Shown piece after piece: positions 43,951-54,766 of a stretch of 64,000 nucleotides of DNA. The notes under the pieces are model-generated. The model did no database searches and was not told where the DNA came from. It saw nothing but the letters and a program-made list of their open reading frames with translations. Origin of the DNA: Roseburia sp. 1XD42-69 (GTDB lineage: Bacteria; Bacillota; Clostridia; Lachnospirales; Lachnospiraceae); the NCBI RefSeq assembly GCF_003612565.1, contig NZ_RAZG01000002.1, forward strand, positions 62,001 through 126,000. The letters are read 5' to 3'. The stretch's first letter is position 1; the number at the start of each line of letters is the position of its first letter. The position numbers were made by a program, and so were the translations under genes.

Positions 43951-44136
43951 CTAAGCTCTCTCCACTTTGCCGCTTCTGAGACAAGAAGTACACACGTACA
44001 TCTTTTTTGCCGCTCCGTTTACTTTACATTTTACAGATTTAATGTTGGATTTCCACATTCTATTTGATCTTCTATGAGAATGGCTCACATTGTTTCCGAA
44101 ATGAGCGCCTTTTCCACAAACTGCACACTTTGCCAT
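43951..44136 (-). CDS. rpmB: 50S ribosomal protein L28
   Basis: 61 residues, full length: MAKCAVCGKGAHFGNNVSHS start, the RRSNRMWKSNI core, and two CxxC pairs (CAVC and CTSC) that make it a zinc-ribbon form. A frame extension to a TTG at 44154 runs through the AAGGAGG site, so the ATG at 44136 is the start (7-base spacing). It stands alone on the minus strand with its own promoter and terminator. Confidence 0.95.
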   Translation of the reverse strand: MAKCAVCGKGAHFGNNVSHSHRRSNRMWKSNIKSVKCKVNGAAKKMYVCTSCLRSGKVERA

Positions 44137-44192
44137 AACCGCACCTCCTTGCAACTTACTAAACCTGCTGTCTGCAGGCTCACAACATGTTT

Positions 44193-44221
44193 ATTTTAGC
44201 AGATAGTATTTCATAATGCAA
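44193..44221 (-). promoter_or_regulatory. Promoter of rpmB
   Basis: Minus strand TTGCAT, 17-base spacer, TAAAAT. The leader contains a small hairpin CCTGC-AGACA-GCAGG (44164-44178). Confidence 0.7.
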
Positions 44222-44261
44222 GAAAAAAATGATATTTTTCAAAATAATTAAGAAAGAAGAT

Positions 44262-44289
44262 TTGATTTTTTAAGAAAAATGGGTATAAT
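44262..44289 (+). promoter_or_regulatory. Promoter of the Asp23/DAK2/recG gene group
   Basis: TTGATT at 44262-44267, 16-base spacer, TATAAT at 44284-44289. It lies inside an apparent 5' extension of the Asp23 frame, supporting the start at 44354. A leader hairpin CGCCAA/TTGGCG follows. Confidence 0.65.
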
Positions 44290-44353
44290 GGAGTATATAT
44301 TTGGTGCAGACGCCAATGGATGTTTTGGCGATATAAAAAACGGAGGTTTTTGT

Positions 44354-44713
44354 ATGAAGGGACAAATAGAGACAGAACTGGGTACTATCGTAATTGACAA
44401 TGAAGTGATTGCAACCTATGCCGGGTCTGTTGCTGTAGAGTGTTTTGGCATTGTGGGCATGGCAGCGGTAAATATGAAAGACGGCCTGGTAAAATTACTG
44501 AAAAAAGATTACCTCACCCATGGTATAAATGTTAAGGTAGATGAGGAAAATAAAATAATCATTGATTTTCATGTAATTGTTTCCTATGGGGTAAGTATCC
44601 ATACGGTTTCTGAAAACCTGATGGATACGGTGAAGTATAAGGTGGAAGAATTTACGGGAATGAAAATTGAAAAGATAAATATTTACGTGGAAGGCGTTAG
44701 AGTCATCGATTAA
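44354..44713 (+). CDS. Asp23/Gls24 family envelope stress protein
   Basis: 119 residues from the ATG with CGGAGG upstream; the frame is open further 5' to 44279 but that segment overlaps the promoter. GTIVIDNEVIATYAGSVAVE opens the Asp23 fold, followed by GIVGMAAV and a valine-rich tail. In this genomic position, ahead of a DAK2 protein and recG, it matches the YloU-type member found across Firmicutes. Role poorly defined; it probably works with the DAK2 kinase. Confidence 0.9.
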   Translation: MKGQIETELGTIVIDNEVIATYAGSVAVECFGIVGMAAVNMKDGLVKLLKKDYLTHGINVKVDEENKIIIDFHVIVSYGVSIHTVSENLMDTVKYKVEEFTGMKIEKINIYVEGVRVID

Positions 44714-44727
44714 GGAGGATTTAAAAA

Positions 44728-46398
44728 GTGGAAATCAATTCGATAAATGCGGCAGTCTTTGCCAAAATGTTCCTGGCAGGGGCAGGCAACCTTGAGGCAA
44801 AGAAAGAGTGGATTAATGAATTAAACGTATTTCCGGTGCCCGACGGAGACACAGGCACCAATATGTCTATGACGATTCTTTCGGCGGCAAGGGAAGTAGA
44901 CGCCCTTGAAAATCCTGATATGAAGTCCCTGGCAAAGGCTATTTCCTCTGGATCCCTTCGGGGGGCAAGGGGAAATTCCGGTGTTATTTTATCCCAGCTT
45001 TTCAGAGGGTTTTCCAAGGTCATAGCGGAGTACGATACCATTACGGTAGATGTGATGGCAAGGGCTATGGAAAAAGCGGTGGAAACCGCCTACAAAGCAG
45101 TTATGAAGCCAAAAGAGGGAACGATTTTAACCGTTGCAAAGGGAGCGGCCAAAAAGGGCAGGGAGCTTGCGGATACCACCAATGACCTCCTTGTTTTTAC
45201 AGAAGCTGTGATTAAAGAGGCGGAGCGGGTGCTTTCTAAGACGCCGGATATGCTTCCTGTCTTAAAGCAGGCAGGGGTAGTGGATTCCGGCGGACAGGGA
45301 TTAGTGGAGGTCTTAAAGGGGGGGCTTATGGCCCTTCAGGGAAAGAAATTAAACTTTACCATTGAAACGGATAAACCAAATCTTTCCGCTGTGAGCAGTT
45401 CCATTGACGCCCAGGCAAACCAGGAGATAAAATTTGCCTACTGTACCCAGTTTTTGATTATGCTGGAGAAACCTTTTAACAATAAAAAAGAGAAGGAATT
45501 TAAAGCCCATCTGGAGGGAATCGGTGATTCCATTGTGGTAGTGGCAGATGATGAGATCGTAAAGGTACATGTACATACCAACGATCCGGGGCTTGCCATG
45601 CAAAAAGCGCTGACTTATGGAAGCCTTACCACCATTATCATTGAAAATATGAAACTGGAGCGGGATGAAAAAATCTCCGCATTAAAAGAGAAAGAAATGC
45701 AGGGAAAGAAAGAGGATGTTCCTCCCTCTGAGCCGGAAAAAGATATGGGATTTGTCTCTGTCTCTATCGGGGAGGGATTAAACGAAATCTTTAAAGGCCT
45801 GGGTGCAGATTACATTATTGAGGGGGGGCAGACCATGAACCCCAGTACGGAGGATGTGTTAAATGCCATTGAGCAGGTAAATGCCAAAACCGTATTTGTC
45901 CTCCCCAACAACAAAAATATTATCCTTGCGGCAAACCAGGCAGCTTCCATCTGTGAGGAAAAAAATGTCATAGTAATTCCAACGAAAACCATTCCCCAGG
46001 GAATTACGGCTTTGGTGAACTTCATTGAAGAGCAGCCAGCCCATGAGAACGAGGAGCGGATGAACCAGGAAATCGCCCTGGTTAAAACCGGGCAGGTGAC
46101 CTATGCGGTGAGGGATACGGAGATAGACGATAAGGAGATACACCAGGGGGACTATATGGGTCTTGGGGATAAAACCATACTCTCTGTGGGCAGGGACAAA
46201 AAGCAGACCACCCAGGAGATGATTGACGCCATGGTAGATGATGATACGGGGATTGTGAGCATCTATTATGGGGAGGAAGCTAAGGAGGAGGAAGCGGAGG
46301 AACTCTCCGGCTATATTACGGAAAAATATCCCCATGTGGAAGTGGAAATCCATGAGGGAGGACAGCCGATTTATTATTACATTATATCGGCGGAATAG
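44728..46398 (+). CDS. DAK2 domain-containing protein (fatty acid kinase FakA / YloV-like)
   Basis: 556 residues. The N-terminal DAK2/DhaL kinase domain shows ELNVFPVPDGDTGTNMSMT with metal-binding aspartates, and RGARGNSGVILSQLFRG. The C-terminal half (about 330-556) is the DegV/FakB-interacting type region. In staphylococci FakA phosphorylates fatty acids bound to FakB. GTG start with AAGGAGG upstream, 14 bases after the Asp23 gene. recG follows after 11 bases; this order is conserved in Firmicutes. Confidence 0.9.
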   Translation: MEINSINAAVFAKMFLAGAGNLEAKKEWINELNVFPVPDGDTGTNMSMTILSAAREVDALENPDMKSLAKAISSGSLRGARGNSGVILSQLFRGFSKVIAEYDTITVDVMARAMEKAVETAYKAVMKPKEGTILTVAKGAAKKGRELADTTNDLLVFTEAVIKEAERVLSKTPDMLPVLKQAGVVDSGGQGLVEVLKGGLMALQGKKLNFTIETDKPNLSAVSSSIDAQANQEIKFAYCTQFLIMLEKPFNNKKEKEFKAHLEGIGDSIVVVADDEIVKVHVHTNDPGLAMQKALTYGSLTTIIIENMKLERDEKISALKEKEMQGKKEDVPPSEPEKDMGFVSVSIGEGLNEIFKGLGADYIIEGGQTMNPSTEDVLNAIEQVNAKTVFVLPNNKNIILAANQAASICEEKNVIVIPTKTIPQGITALVNFIEEQPAHENEERMNQEIALVKTGQVTYAVRDTEIDDKEIHQGDYMGLGDKTILSVGRDKKQTTQEMIDAMVDDDTGIVSIYYGEEAKEEEAEELSGYITEKYPHVEVEIHEGGQPIYYYIISAE

Positions 46399-46409
46399 AA
46401 GAGGAAACC

Positions 46410-48458
46410 ATGAAATTAGATTCGCCTATTACAGAAATAAAGGGAATCGGCGCAAAAACTGAAAAATTAATGAACCGGATTGGAGTATATACCCTATGGG
46501 ATATACTCCTTCACTATCCAAGGGATTACATAAAATATAAAGAACCTGTAACGGTAAAAGATATCACAGTCCCTGGCATTTGCGCCGTATCCGGGAAAAT
46601 TTCAGACAATCCAAGGCTCATAAGGTCAGGGCGCATGGATATTGTCTCCGCAAAGCTGGGGAGGGAAAAAGAGTGTTTGGAGCTCACCTGGTTTCACATG
46701 CCCTATATGAAAACTAGGTTGAAACCTGGGGAGACTTATATATTTTACGGAAAAGTTAAGGAGAAGGGCAGCCATTTTGCCATGGAGCAGCCGGAGGTAT
46801 TTACCCCGGAGCAGTACCAGGGAAAAATGGAAGCCCTGCAGCCCGTATACAGCCGTACAGAGGGACTTACCAATGCCCTTTTGATAAAGACGGTTAAACA
46901 GGTTTTGGAGAAGGTAAGCTTAACTTATGACTTTCTCCCGGAGGAGATTCGGAAAAAAAGAAATCTGGGGGAATATAATTTTGCCCTGACACAAATCCAT
47001 TTTCCCGATAATATGGAACAGCTTACCGCTGCCAGAAAACGTTTAGTGTATGATGAATTTTTCCGCTTTCTATTTATGATGCAGATACAGAAAGAAAAGA
47101 AAGGGGAACTTCCCAATGATTTTCCCATAGAAAAAGAGACGGTAATCCCCTATATTCTTTCCCACCTGCCCTACAATTTAACAAAATCCCAGAAGAAATG
47201 CCTGGATGAAATTTTATGGGACTTAAAAAAGAAAACAGCTATGCAGCGTTTAATCCAGGGGGACGTGGGTTCCGGGAAAACCATAGTGGCCTTTCTTGCC
47301 ATGGCCCTTATGGGGGAAAACGGGCATCAGTCAGCCTTGATGGCCCCCACGGAGGTTTTGGCAAGGCAGCACTACGAAAATTTTGTCAAAATGTGCCGGG
47401 AGTTTGAACTTAAGCGCAGGGTGGTGCTTCTCACAGGAAGTTTAACCCCAAAGGAAAAGCGCAGCGCCCAGGAAGACTTAAAGCTCTTCCCGGATGCCAT
47501 GATCATAGGGACCCAGGCGCTGTTACAGGAAAGGGCGGTGTTTTCCAATCTTGGGCTGGTGATAACCGATGAACAGCACCGCTTTGGCGTCCGCCAGAGG
47601 GAAATTTTTGCTAAAAAAGGTATAAATCCCCATATCCTTGTAATGAGCGCCACACCCATTCCAAGAACTTTAGCCATGATCCTCTACGGGGATATGGATA
47701 TCTCTGTGATGGATGAGGTTCCCGCAAAAAGGCTTCCCATAAAAAACTGCGTGGTGGATAAATCTTACCGGAAAACCGCCTATGAGTTTATGCGAAAAGA
47801 AATTGCCGCAGGGCATCAAGTTTATGTTATCTGTCCCTTTGTGGAGGATTCGGAGGAATTGGAGGGGGAAAACGTAGGGGACTACGCTAAAAGCCTTGAC
47901 GCTTACTTTAAAGGAAGTATCCCTATGGGGGTTTTAAACGGCAAAATGAAGCCCGGGGAAAAAAATCAGGTAATGGAGAACTTTTCCAAAAATAAAATCC
48001 AGATTTTGGTGTCCACCACCGTGGTGGAGGTTGGGGTGGATGTGCCCAACGCCACAGTGATGATGATTGAAAATGCCGAGCGTTTCGGCCTGGCACAGCT
48101 CCATCAGCTAAGGGGCAGGGTGGGGAGGGGAGATGCCCAGTCCTACTGTATTATGGTGGATAACGCCCAGAGCAAGGCGTCAAAAAAACGTCTGGATATC
48201 TTAAATAAGTCCAACGACGGATTTTTTATTGCCAGCGAAGACTTAAAGATGAGAGGGCCTGGTGATTTTTTCGGCATCCGCCAGAGCGGGGAGATGTTGT
48301 TTGCCTTGGGGGATATTTATCAGGACGCCGGGTTGCTAAGAGATGCGGCGGAGGATGTGAAGGAGCTTTTGGAACGTGACCCGGGATTGCAGCAGGAGGA
48401 ACATAAAAAATTAAAAGTTTTTGTGGGAAATTGTAATATGGACAGGTGGAATTTGTAG
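46410..48458 (+). CDS. recG: ATP-dependent DNA helicase RecG
   Basis: 682 residues. An N-terminal wedge/OB domain is followed by helicase motifs: Walker A QGDVGSGKTIVAFLAM near residue 286, MAPTEVLARQHYENF, the DEQH box ITDEQHRFGVRQR near 388, SATPIPRTLAMIL, and the C-terminal GRVGRG motif VI. It unwinds stalled forks and recombination intermediates. It is the last gene of the Asp23-DAK2-recG unit. Confidence 0.96.
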   Translation: MKLDSPITEIKGIGAKTEKLMNRIGVYTLWDILLHYPRDYIKYKEPVTVKDITVPGICAVSGKISDNPRLIRSGRMDIVSAKLGREKECLELTWFHMPYMKTRLKPGETYIFYGKVKEKGSHFAMEQPEVFTPEQYQGKMEALQPVYSRTEGLTNALLIKTVKQVLEKVSLTYDFLPEEIRKKRNLGEYNFALTQIHFPDNMEQLTAARKRLVYDEFFRFLFMMQIQKEKKGELPNDFPIEKETVIPYILSHLPYNLTKSQKKCLDEILWDLKKKTAMQRLIQGDVGSGKTIVAFLAMALMGENGHQSALMAPTEVLARQHYENFVKMCREFELKRRVVLLTGSLTPKEKRSAQEDLKLFPDAMIIGTQALLQERAVFSNLGLVITDEQHRFGVRQREIFAKKGINPHILVMSATPIPRTLAMILYGDMDISVMDEVPAKRLPIKNCVVDKSYRKTAYEFMRKEIAAGHQVYVICPFVEDSEELEGENVGDYAKSLDAYFKGSIPMGVLNGKMKPGEKNQVMENFSKNKIQILVSTTVVEVGVDVPNATVMMIENAERFGLAQLHQLRGRVGRGDAQSYCIMVDNAQSKASKKRLDILNKSNDGFFIASEDLKMRGPGDFFGIRQSGEMLFALGDIYQDAGLLRDAAEDVKELLERDPGLQQEEHKKLKVFVGNCNMDRWNL

Positions 48459-48475
48459 GTATTTAAAAATATCAG

Positions 48476-48504
48476 TTGAAAAATAAGGATATTTAGGTTA
48501 TGAT
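48476..48504 (+). promoter_or_regulatory. Promoter of the 86-residue membrane protein gene
   Basis: TTGAAA at 48476-48481, 17-base spacer, TATGAT at 48499-48504. The leader has an 8-bp stem CCTGAAAG/CTTTCAGG (48519-48552) before the ribosome site. Confidence 0.65.
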
Positions 48505-48587
48505 ATTCACCAGAAATACCTGAAAGCACATGGATATCCTTTGTCTTTCAGGAAAAGATTACATATTGCCGGAAAGGGAGAATAAAT

Positions 48588-48848
48588 ATGAACCGTAACA
48601 TACGACTGTTTCTTGCAGTGATTGTCTATGCCATTGGCCTTTTGGCAAGTATCTATGTAGGCGGGTGGGTGATGATAATAAAACCGGTAAAAGGAGCGAT
48701 TTGCGCCCATACCCTGGGGACTTTAACGTTTTACCAGCTGGTGGTGACTGTTGTGAAAGTTTTCTGTTCCACAACGGTGGCAGGATTTATCTGGGTTCTG
48801 GGCTATATTGCCAGCAACCATGTCTTTGACAGCAGGGACGAACAGTGA
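48588..48848 (+). CDS. Small membrane protein, 86 residues
   Basis: Two hydrophobic segments (about 5-29 and 46-75) joined by a short loop with a cysteine, and a charged C-terminus (DSRDEQ). No family recognised. GGGAG precedes the ATG at good spacing. It has its own promoter (48476) and a strong terminator (48855), so it appears to be a single-gene unit, which adds weight to its being real. Confidence 0.75.
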   Translation: MNRNIRLFLAVIVYAIGLLASIYVGGWVMIIKPVKGAICAHTLGTLTFYQLVVTVVKVFCSTTVAGFIWVLGYIASNHVFDSRDEQ

Positions 48849-48854
48849 TTTTTG

Positions 48855-48887
48855 CGCGGATTTGAAGGGATTCAGATTCGCGTTTTT
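48855..48887 (+). terminator. Rho-independent terminator
   Basis: A 12-bp stem (48855-48866 with 48871-48882, two G-U pairs), GGGA loop, five T. Confidence 0.85.
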
Positions 48888-48905
48888 CTTGTGAGGAGGT
48901 AGAAA

Positions 48906-49706
48906 ATGAAAAAAGCAGTATTTTTTGATATAGACGGGACGCTGTGGGACAGCCACATGAGAATACCGCTAAGCACCGTTTCTTCTATAAGAAAATTAAG
49001 GGAAAAGGGAAACTATGCATTTATCTGTAGCGGCAGAAGCAGGGCGGCCATCTGCTCCCCGGAGCTTTTGGACATTGGCTTTGACGGAGTTGTGGCTTCC
49101 TGCGGAACCCATGTGGAATATCAGGGAAAAATGATTTTTGAAAAATATATGTCCCAGGAGGAGATAGAAAATATCCTGTCCGGGCTTCACGCATACGGCA
49201 TAAGGGCGATTCTGGAGGGGAAGGAATATTTGTATGTAAACAGCCGGGAATTTGCCGGGGATATTTACATAGACTATTTAAGAAAGCTTGTGAAAAACCG
49301 TTTTTTGGAGTTAAAAGAGGATGTCCAGTTTGTCCATGTAAATAAGTTAAGCGCAGATTTGGCCGAAAGGGATATGGAGAAGGTAAAGAAAATGCTTGAG
49401 ACGGATTATGAGCTGATTTTTCATGAGACAATTCCAAAATATCTGCATACCGTCCTTGAGATTGTGCCCAAAGGGTTTTCCAAAGCTGTGGGGATTGAAA
49501 AAGTCTGTGAATATCTTGGGATTCCCAGGGAAAATACCTATGCCTTTGGGGACAGTGTGAATGATTTGGAAATGATTGCATATGTCTCCCATGGAATTGC
49601 CATGGGAAACGGCACAGAGGATATAAAGGTACAGGCGGACTATGTGACGGATGCTGTGGAGAAGGATGGGATCGAAAAGGCATTAAAGCATTTCAGGCTG
49701 ATTTAG
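48906..49706 (+). CDS. HAD-IIB family hydrolase (Cof-type phosphatase)
   Basis: 266 residues. The N-terminal motif I FFDIDGTLWDSH has both catalytic aspartates; SGRS is motif II. A C2-type cap (about 85-190) follows, and motif IV AFGDSVNDLEMIAY is near residue 213. The subfamily dephosphorylates sugar phosphates and similar small molecules; substrate unknown. AGGAGG precedes the ATG; the DUF2974 gene follows after 27 bases. Confidence 0.92.
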   Translation: MKKAVFFDIDGTLWDSHMRIPLSTVSSIRKLREKGNYAFICSGRSRAAICSPELLDIGFDGVVASCGTHVEYQGKMIFEKYMSQEEIENILSGLHAYGIRAILEGKEYLYVNSREFAGDIYIDYLRKLVKNRFLELKEDVQFVHVNKLSADLAERDMEKVKKMLETDYELIFHETIPKYLHTVLEIVPKGFSKAVGIEKVCEYLGIPRENTYAFGDSVNDLEMIAYVSHGIAMGNGTEDIKVQADYVTDAVEKDGIEKALKHFRLI

Positions 49707-49733
49707 CACAATATCTTAAGGAGGCGGGGAATA

Positions 49734-50855
49734 ATGGCAAATATGATGGATTATCTGGATTGGCGGGGAGATTTGTCTTTTACCCAGGCAGAATTTAACG
49801 AGGTGGATAATTTAATTTTTTCTGAGCTTGTTTATGTGGATTTTAAAGGTATTGTGCCCCCTCCGGGAAAGGGGGAGAGTATTACATTAAAAGAGGCTAG
49901 CCGTATTTTTTTCCTGTCCCACACAGAGGAGGAAATCAATGAGCGGGTGTCAAGCACCAAGGCGGCGGCTTTCCTTATGAAAAAGATGGCAAAAACCAGA
50001 CGGTTTGCAGATTTAGAGCTGTCAGATTATATAGAAGAAATCAGTGCGAAGGAGGAGTCCCAGTTTTGTGCCATGACCATAAAGTTAGATGACGGGGGAA
50101 TTTTTGTCTCCTACAGCGGGACAGATAATACCATGGTGGGGTGGAAAGAGAATTTCAACATGAGTTTTCTCTCAGAGACGCCGGGGCAGTTAAAAGCTGT
50201 TGACTATTTAAAACGGGTGATTTCCCCCAGGCAGAAAAAAATCCGGGTGGGAGGCCACTCTAAAGGGGGAAATCTGGCGGTGTACGCCAGTGTGCATTCC
50301 AGGGAATCCATTCAGAACCGCATTTTATCCGTGTACAGCAACGACGGCCCCGGGTTTACCGAATCCATGATTCACCGGGAGGATTACGGAAAAATGCTGC
50401 CGAAAATCCATACCTTTCTGCCGGAGTCCTCTATTGTGGGAATGCTTTTGGAGCATGAGGAAGAGTATCAGGTGGTGGAGAGTTCCGTCACCGGCCCCAT
50501 GCAGCACGATGCCATGACCTGGAAAGTTATGGGAAATTCTTTCCTCCATGTAAAGAAAGTGGCAAAGCAGAGTGTGATTCTTGATCAGACATTAAAATCC
50601 TGGGTGGGGAAAATGGACATTGCACAGAGGGAGAATTTTGTGGATGCACTGTTTTTAGTGCTGAAAGAGGCAGATATCAAAACTGTGGATGATTTAGCCA
50701 ACATTACCTTTAAAAAATTTTTGGAACTGATGAAGCTTACCAATACTCTGGACAAAGAGAGCCAGGAGGTTATTTCAAAAACCCTGCAGATGTTTTTCTC
50801 AGAGGGCAACCGTACCATGAAAGACATTGTGAAAATGAGGCTGGAAAGATCTTAA
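49734..50855 (+). CDS. DUF2974 (Mbeg1-like) alpha/beta-hydrolase-fold protein
   Basis: 373 residues. The first 30 residues (MDYLDWRGDLSFTQAEFNEVD region) are the typical DUF2974 opening. A nucleophile elbow GGHSKGGNLAVYAS near residue 163 has the Gly-x-Ser-x-Gly lipase-like pattern. An acidic residue region (YSNDGPGF) and a histidine follow in positions expected for a hydrolase. Usually annotated as unknown function. AGGAGG-type ribosome site present. Confidence 0.87.
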   Translation: MANMMDYLDWRGDLSFTQAEFNEVDNLIFSELVYVDFKGIVPPPGKGESITLKEASRIFFLSHTEEEINERVSSTKAAAFLMKKMAKTRRFADLELSDYIEEISAKEESQFCAMTIKLDDGGIFVSYSGTDNTMVGWKENFNMSFLSETPGQLKAVDYLKRVISPRQKKIRVGGHSKGGNLAVYASVHSRESIQNRILSVYSNDGPGFTESMIHREDYGKMLPKIHTFLPESSIVGMLLEHEEEYQVVESSVTGPMQHDAMTWKVMGNSFLHVKKVAKQSVILDQTLKSWVGKMDIAQRENFVDALFLVLKEADIKTVDDLANITFKKFLELMKLTNTLDKESQEVISKTLQMFFSEGNRTMKDIVKMRLERS

Positions 50856-50999
50856 TATGTCTCCCCGGAGCGGCTTATTCCCAAATTATAAAAAATATAT
50901 AAACTTTACAAAAATCGATAAAACTGTAAAAAAATGAGAAAAAGTGAGTATAAGTGAGATAAAAGTAGAATATTATAAAAAATATACAGAAAAGTCCAG

Positions 51000-51028
51000 T
51001 TGCAGAAATGCCTGCAAAAACATATGAT
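51000..51028 (+). promoter_or_regulatory. Promoter of groESL
   Basis: TTGCAG at 51000-51005, 17-base spacer, TATGAT at 51023-51028. Transcription would begin near 51035, just before the CIRCE element. Confidence 0.75.
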
Positions 51029-51039
51029 ATGACTATCGG

Positions 51040-51066
51040 TTAGCACTCAAAACAAAAGAGTGCTAA
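51040..51066. promoter_or_regulatory. CIRCE operator for the HrcA heat-shock repressor
   Basis: TTAGCACTC, nine bases, GAGTGCTAA: an exact copy of the consensus. It places groESL under HrcA control. Confidence 0.97.
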
Positions 51067-51104
51067 TAACTTAAAAATAATAGAAATCCAAGGAGGCAGA
51101 CATA

Positions 51105-53028
<1,924 letters not shown>

Positions 53029-53044
53029 TTCTGCCCTTAGCTAC

Positions 53045-53079
53045 AAGAGCAAAAGTCGAAAAACTTTTGCTCTTTTTTC
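53045..53079 (+). terminator. Rho-independent terminator of groESL
   Basis: A 12-bp stem (AAGAGCAAAAGT with its complement) and a T-rich run. Confidence 0.9.
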
Positions 53080-53167
53080 TTTCCGGCAGTCTTTTTTTGT
53101 TATAAAGTTGCAAAATAATTTAGTTATGTTATAATAGTTCCATTAAAAATTAAGATAAGGACATTTT

Positions 53168-54766
53168 ATGGTTATGGCACAAAAACGAAGAAAAAGAAGA
53201 AGGAAAAAAAGTGTATTACAGAAGTCTATGCACCTGGCATTATGGACGGTGGTGTTTGTTGCTCTGGCAGTCTATCTCTTTTTCTGCTTCTATTTCCGTT
53301 CCCATTTCTTTTACCAGACAAAGATGGAGGACATGGATGTCAGCGGCCTGACGGCGGAGGAGGCAGCGGATAATCTGAAATCGGAAGTGCGGGATTATCT
53401 CTTGACTATCTATGACAGGGATGGAAACAAGTATCAGATTCTGGGGATGGATTTTGAGTACGAATACCAGCCCTCCGGGGAGGAGGAGAAGTTGGTAAAA
53501 GACCAGAAGAATTTTCTATGGCCGGGAAAGATTACCAAGCAGAAAAACCTGGATATAGACAAGAGCATTACATATGACGCCAGCCTGCTTAAAAAAGCGG
53601 TAAATGAGCTTTCCTGTTTTGACCAGGAACATATGGAAGAGCCAAAGGATGCCCATATTGAGCAGACAGAAAACGGGTATGAGCTGGTACCTGAAAAACA
53701 AGGAAGCTATCTTTTAGAGGATAGGGTATATACCTATGTAAAGGCTGCCGTGGAGGCGGGAGAATCGGAACTCACCCTGCCGGATGAGGTGTATAAAGCC
53801 CCGGAGGTTACGGCGGAAGATGAGGTTTTAAGCCGCTGTATGTCGGACATAGAGTCATATTTTGGGGCAAGCATCACCTATGATATGGGAAATGACACAG
53901 AGGTGGTGGACCGCTCTGTGATTTCTGACTGGATTAAAATTGATGAGGATTACCAGGTGACTTTCGATGAGAGTGCAGCGGCATCCTTTGTCCAGCGTCT
54001 GGCCAGCAAATATAACACCTACGGGGATGTGCGGAAGTTTGAGACTACCAGGGGAGGCATTATCTCCATAGGCGGGGGAGATTACGGCTGGGTAGTGGAC
54101 AAGGAAGAAGAGCTTGCCCAGCTCTTAGAGGAAGTGAGAGAGGGAAAAGTAGTTACCAGGGAGCCGGTATATCAGCAGAGGGCTGCGCAGCCCGGGCAGG
54201 ATGATATCGGGGACACTTACCTGGAGATTGACTATACGAATCAGCACCTTTACTATTATGAGAAAGGAAACTTAAAGCTGGATACAGAGATTGTCTCCGG
54301 AAATATCAGCAGGGGAAACGGATCCCCGGACGGAGTATTTAAGATTGTGTACAAGAAAAGCCCCGCTGTGTTAAAGGGGGAGGACTATGAGTCCGACGTT
54401 ACATATTTTCTTCCCTTTGCCTATAATGTGGGAGTCCACGATGCCTCCTGGCGCAACGGCAGATTTGGAGGGGAGATTTATAAGACTTCCGGTTCCCACG
54501 GCTGTATCAATGTGTCTGAGGAAGCTGCCACCAAACTCTATGAGATGATAGAGGTGGGGACGCCGGTCATTGCCTATTACAGGGAGGAAGTCCGCCTGAC
54601 AGCGGAAAATACAAAAATTTCCAATGCATATTCCTATTATGACGAGGAGAAAGAAAAGAAGAAAGAAGAGCAGCAATCCCAGCAGAGAACCCAGGACAAC
54701 CCTGTGGCAGGTGAAAACCAGATAATTGAAGAGGACGGGAATGTTGTCAATGTTCCCCAAAATTAG
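53168..54766 (+). CDS. L,D-transpeptidase (YkuD) with peptidoglycan-binding-like domain
   Basis: 532 residues. The basic N-terminus (QKRRKRRRKKSV) and one span (about 22-45) anchor an extracytoplasmic protein. The middle (about 60-330) is the PG-binding-4 type region, and about 345-470 the YkuD domain with the catalytic motif GSHGCINVS near residue 440. It makes 3-3 cross-links or anchors proteins. The C-terminus is Lys/Glu/Gln rich. A second ATG two codons later (53174) is an alternative start. It converges with the AP2-like gene and overlaps it by 20 bases. Confidence 0.92.
   Translation: MVMAQKRRKRRRKKSVLQKSMHLALWTVVFVALAVYLFFCFYFRSHFFYQTKMEDMDVSGLTAEEAADNLKSEVRDYLLTIYDRDGNKYQILGMDFEYEYQPSGEEEKLVKDQKNFLWPGKITKQKNLDIDKSITYDASLLKKAVNELSCFDQEHMEEPKDAHIEQTENGYELVPEKQGSYLLEDRVYTYVKAAVEAGESELTLPDEVYKAPEVTAEDEVLSRCMSDIESYFGASITYDMGNDTEVVDRSVISDWIKIDEDYQVTFDESAAASFVQRLASKYNTYGDVRKFETTRGGIISIGGGDYGWVVDKEEELAQLLEEVREGKVVTREPVYQQRAAQPGQDDIGDTYLEIDYTNQHLYYYEKGNLKLDTEIVSGNISRGNGSPDGVFKIVYKKSPAVLKGEDYESDVTYFLPFAYNVGVHDASWRNGRFGGEIYKTSGSHGCINVSEEAATKLYEMIEVGTPVIAYYREEVRLTAENTKISNAYSYYDEEKEKKKEEQQSQQRTQDNPVAGENQIIEEDGNVVNVPQN

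Noticed and set aside
44279-44353. 25-codon extension of the Asp23 gene
   Set aside because: It overlaps the TATAAT box; CGGAGG before the ATG at 44354 gives the better start.
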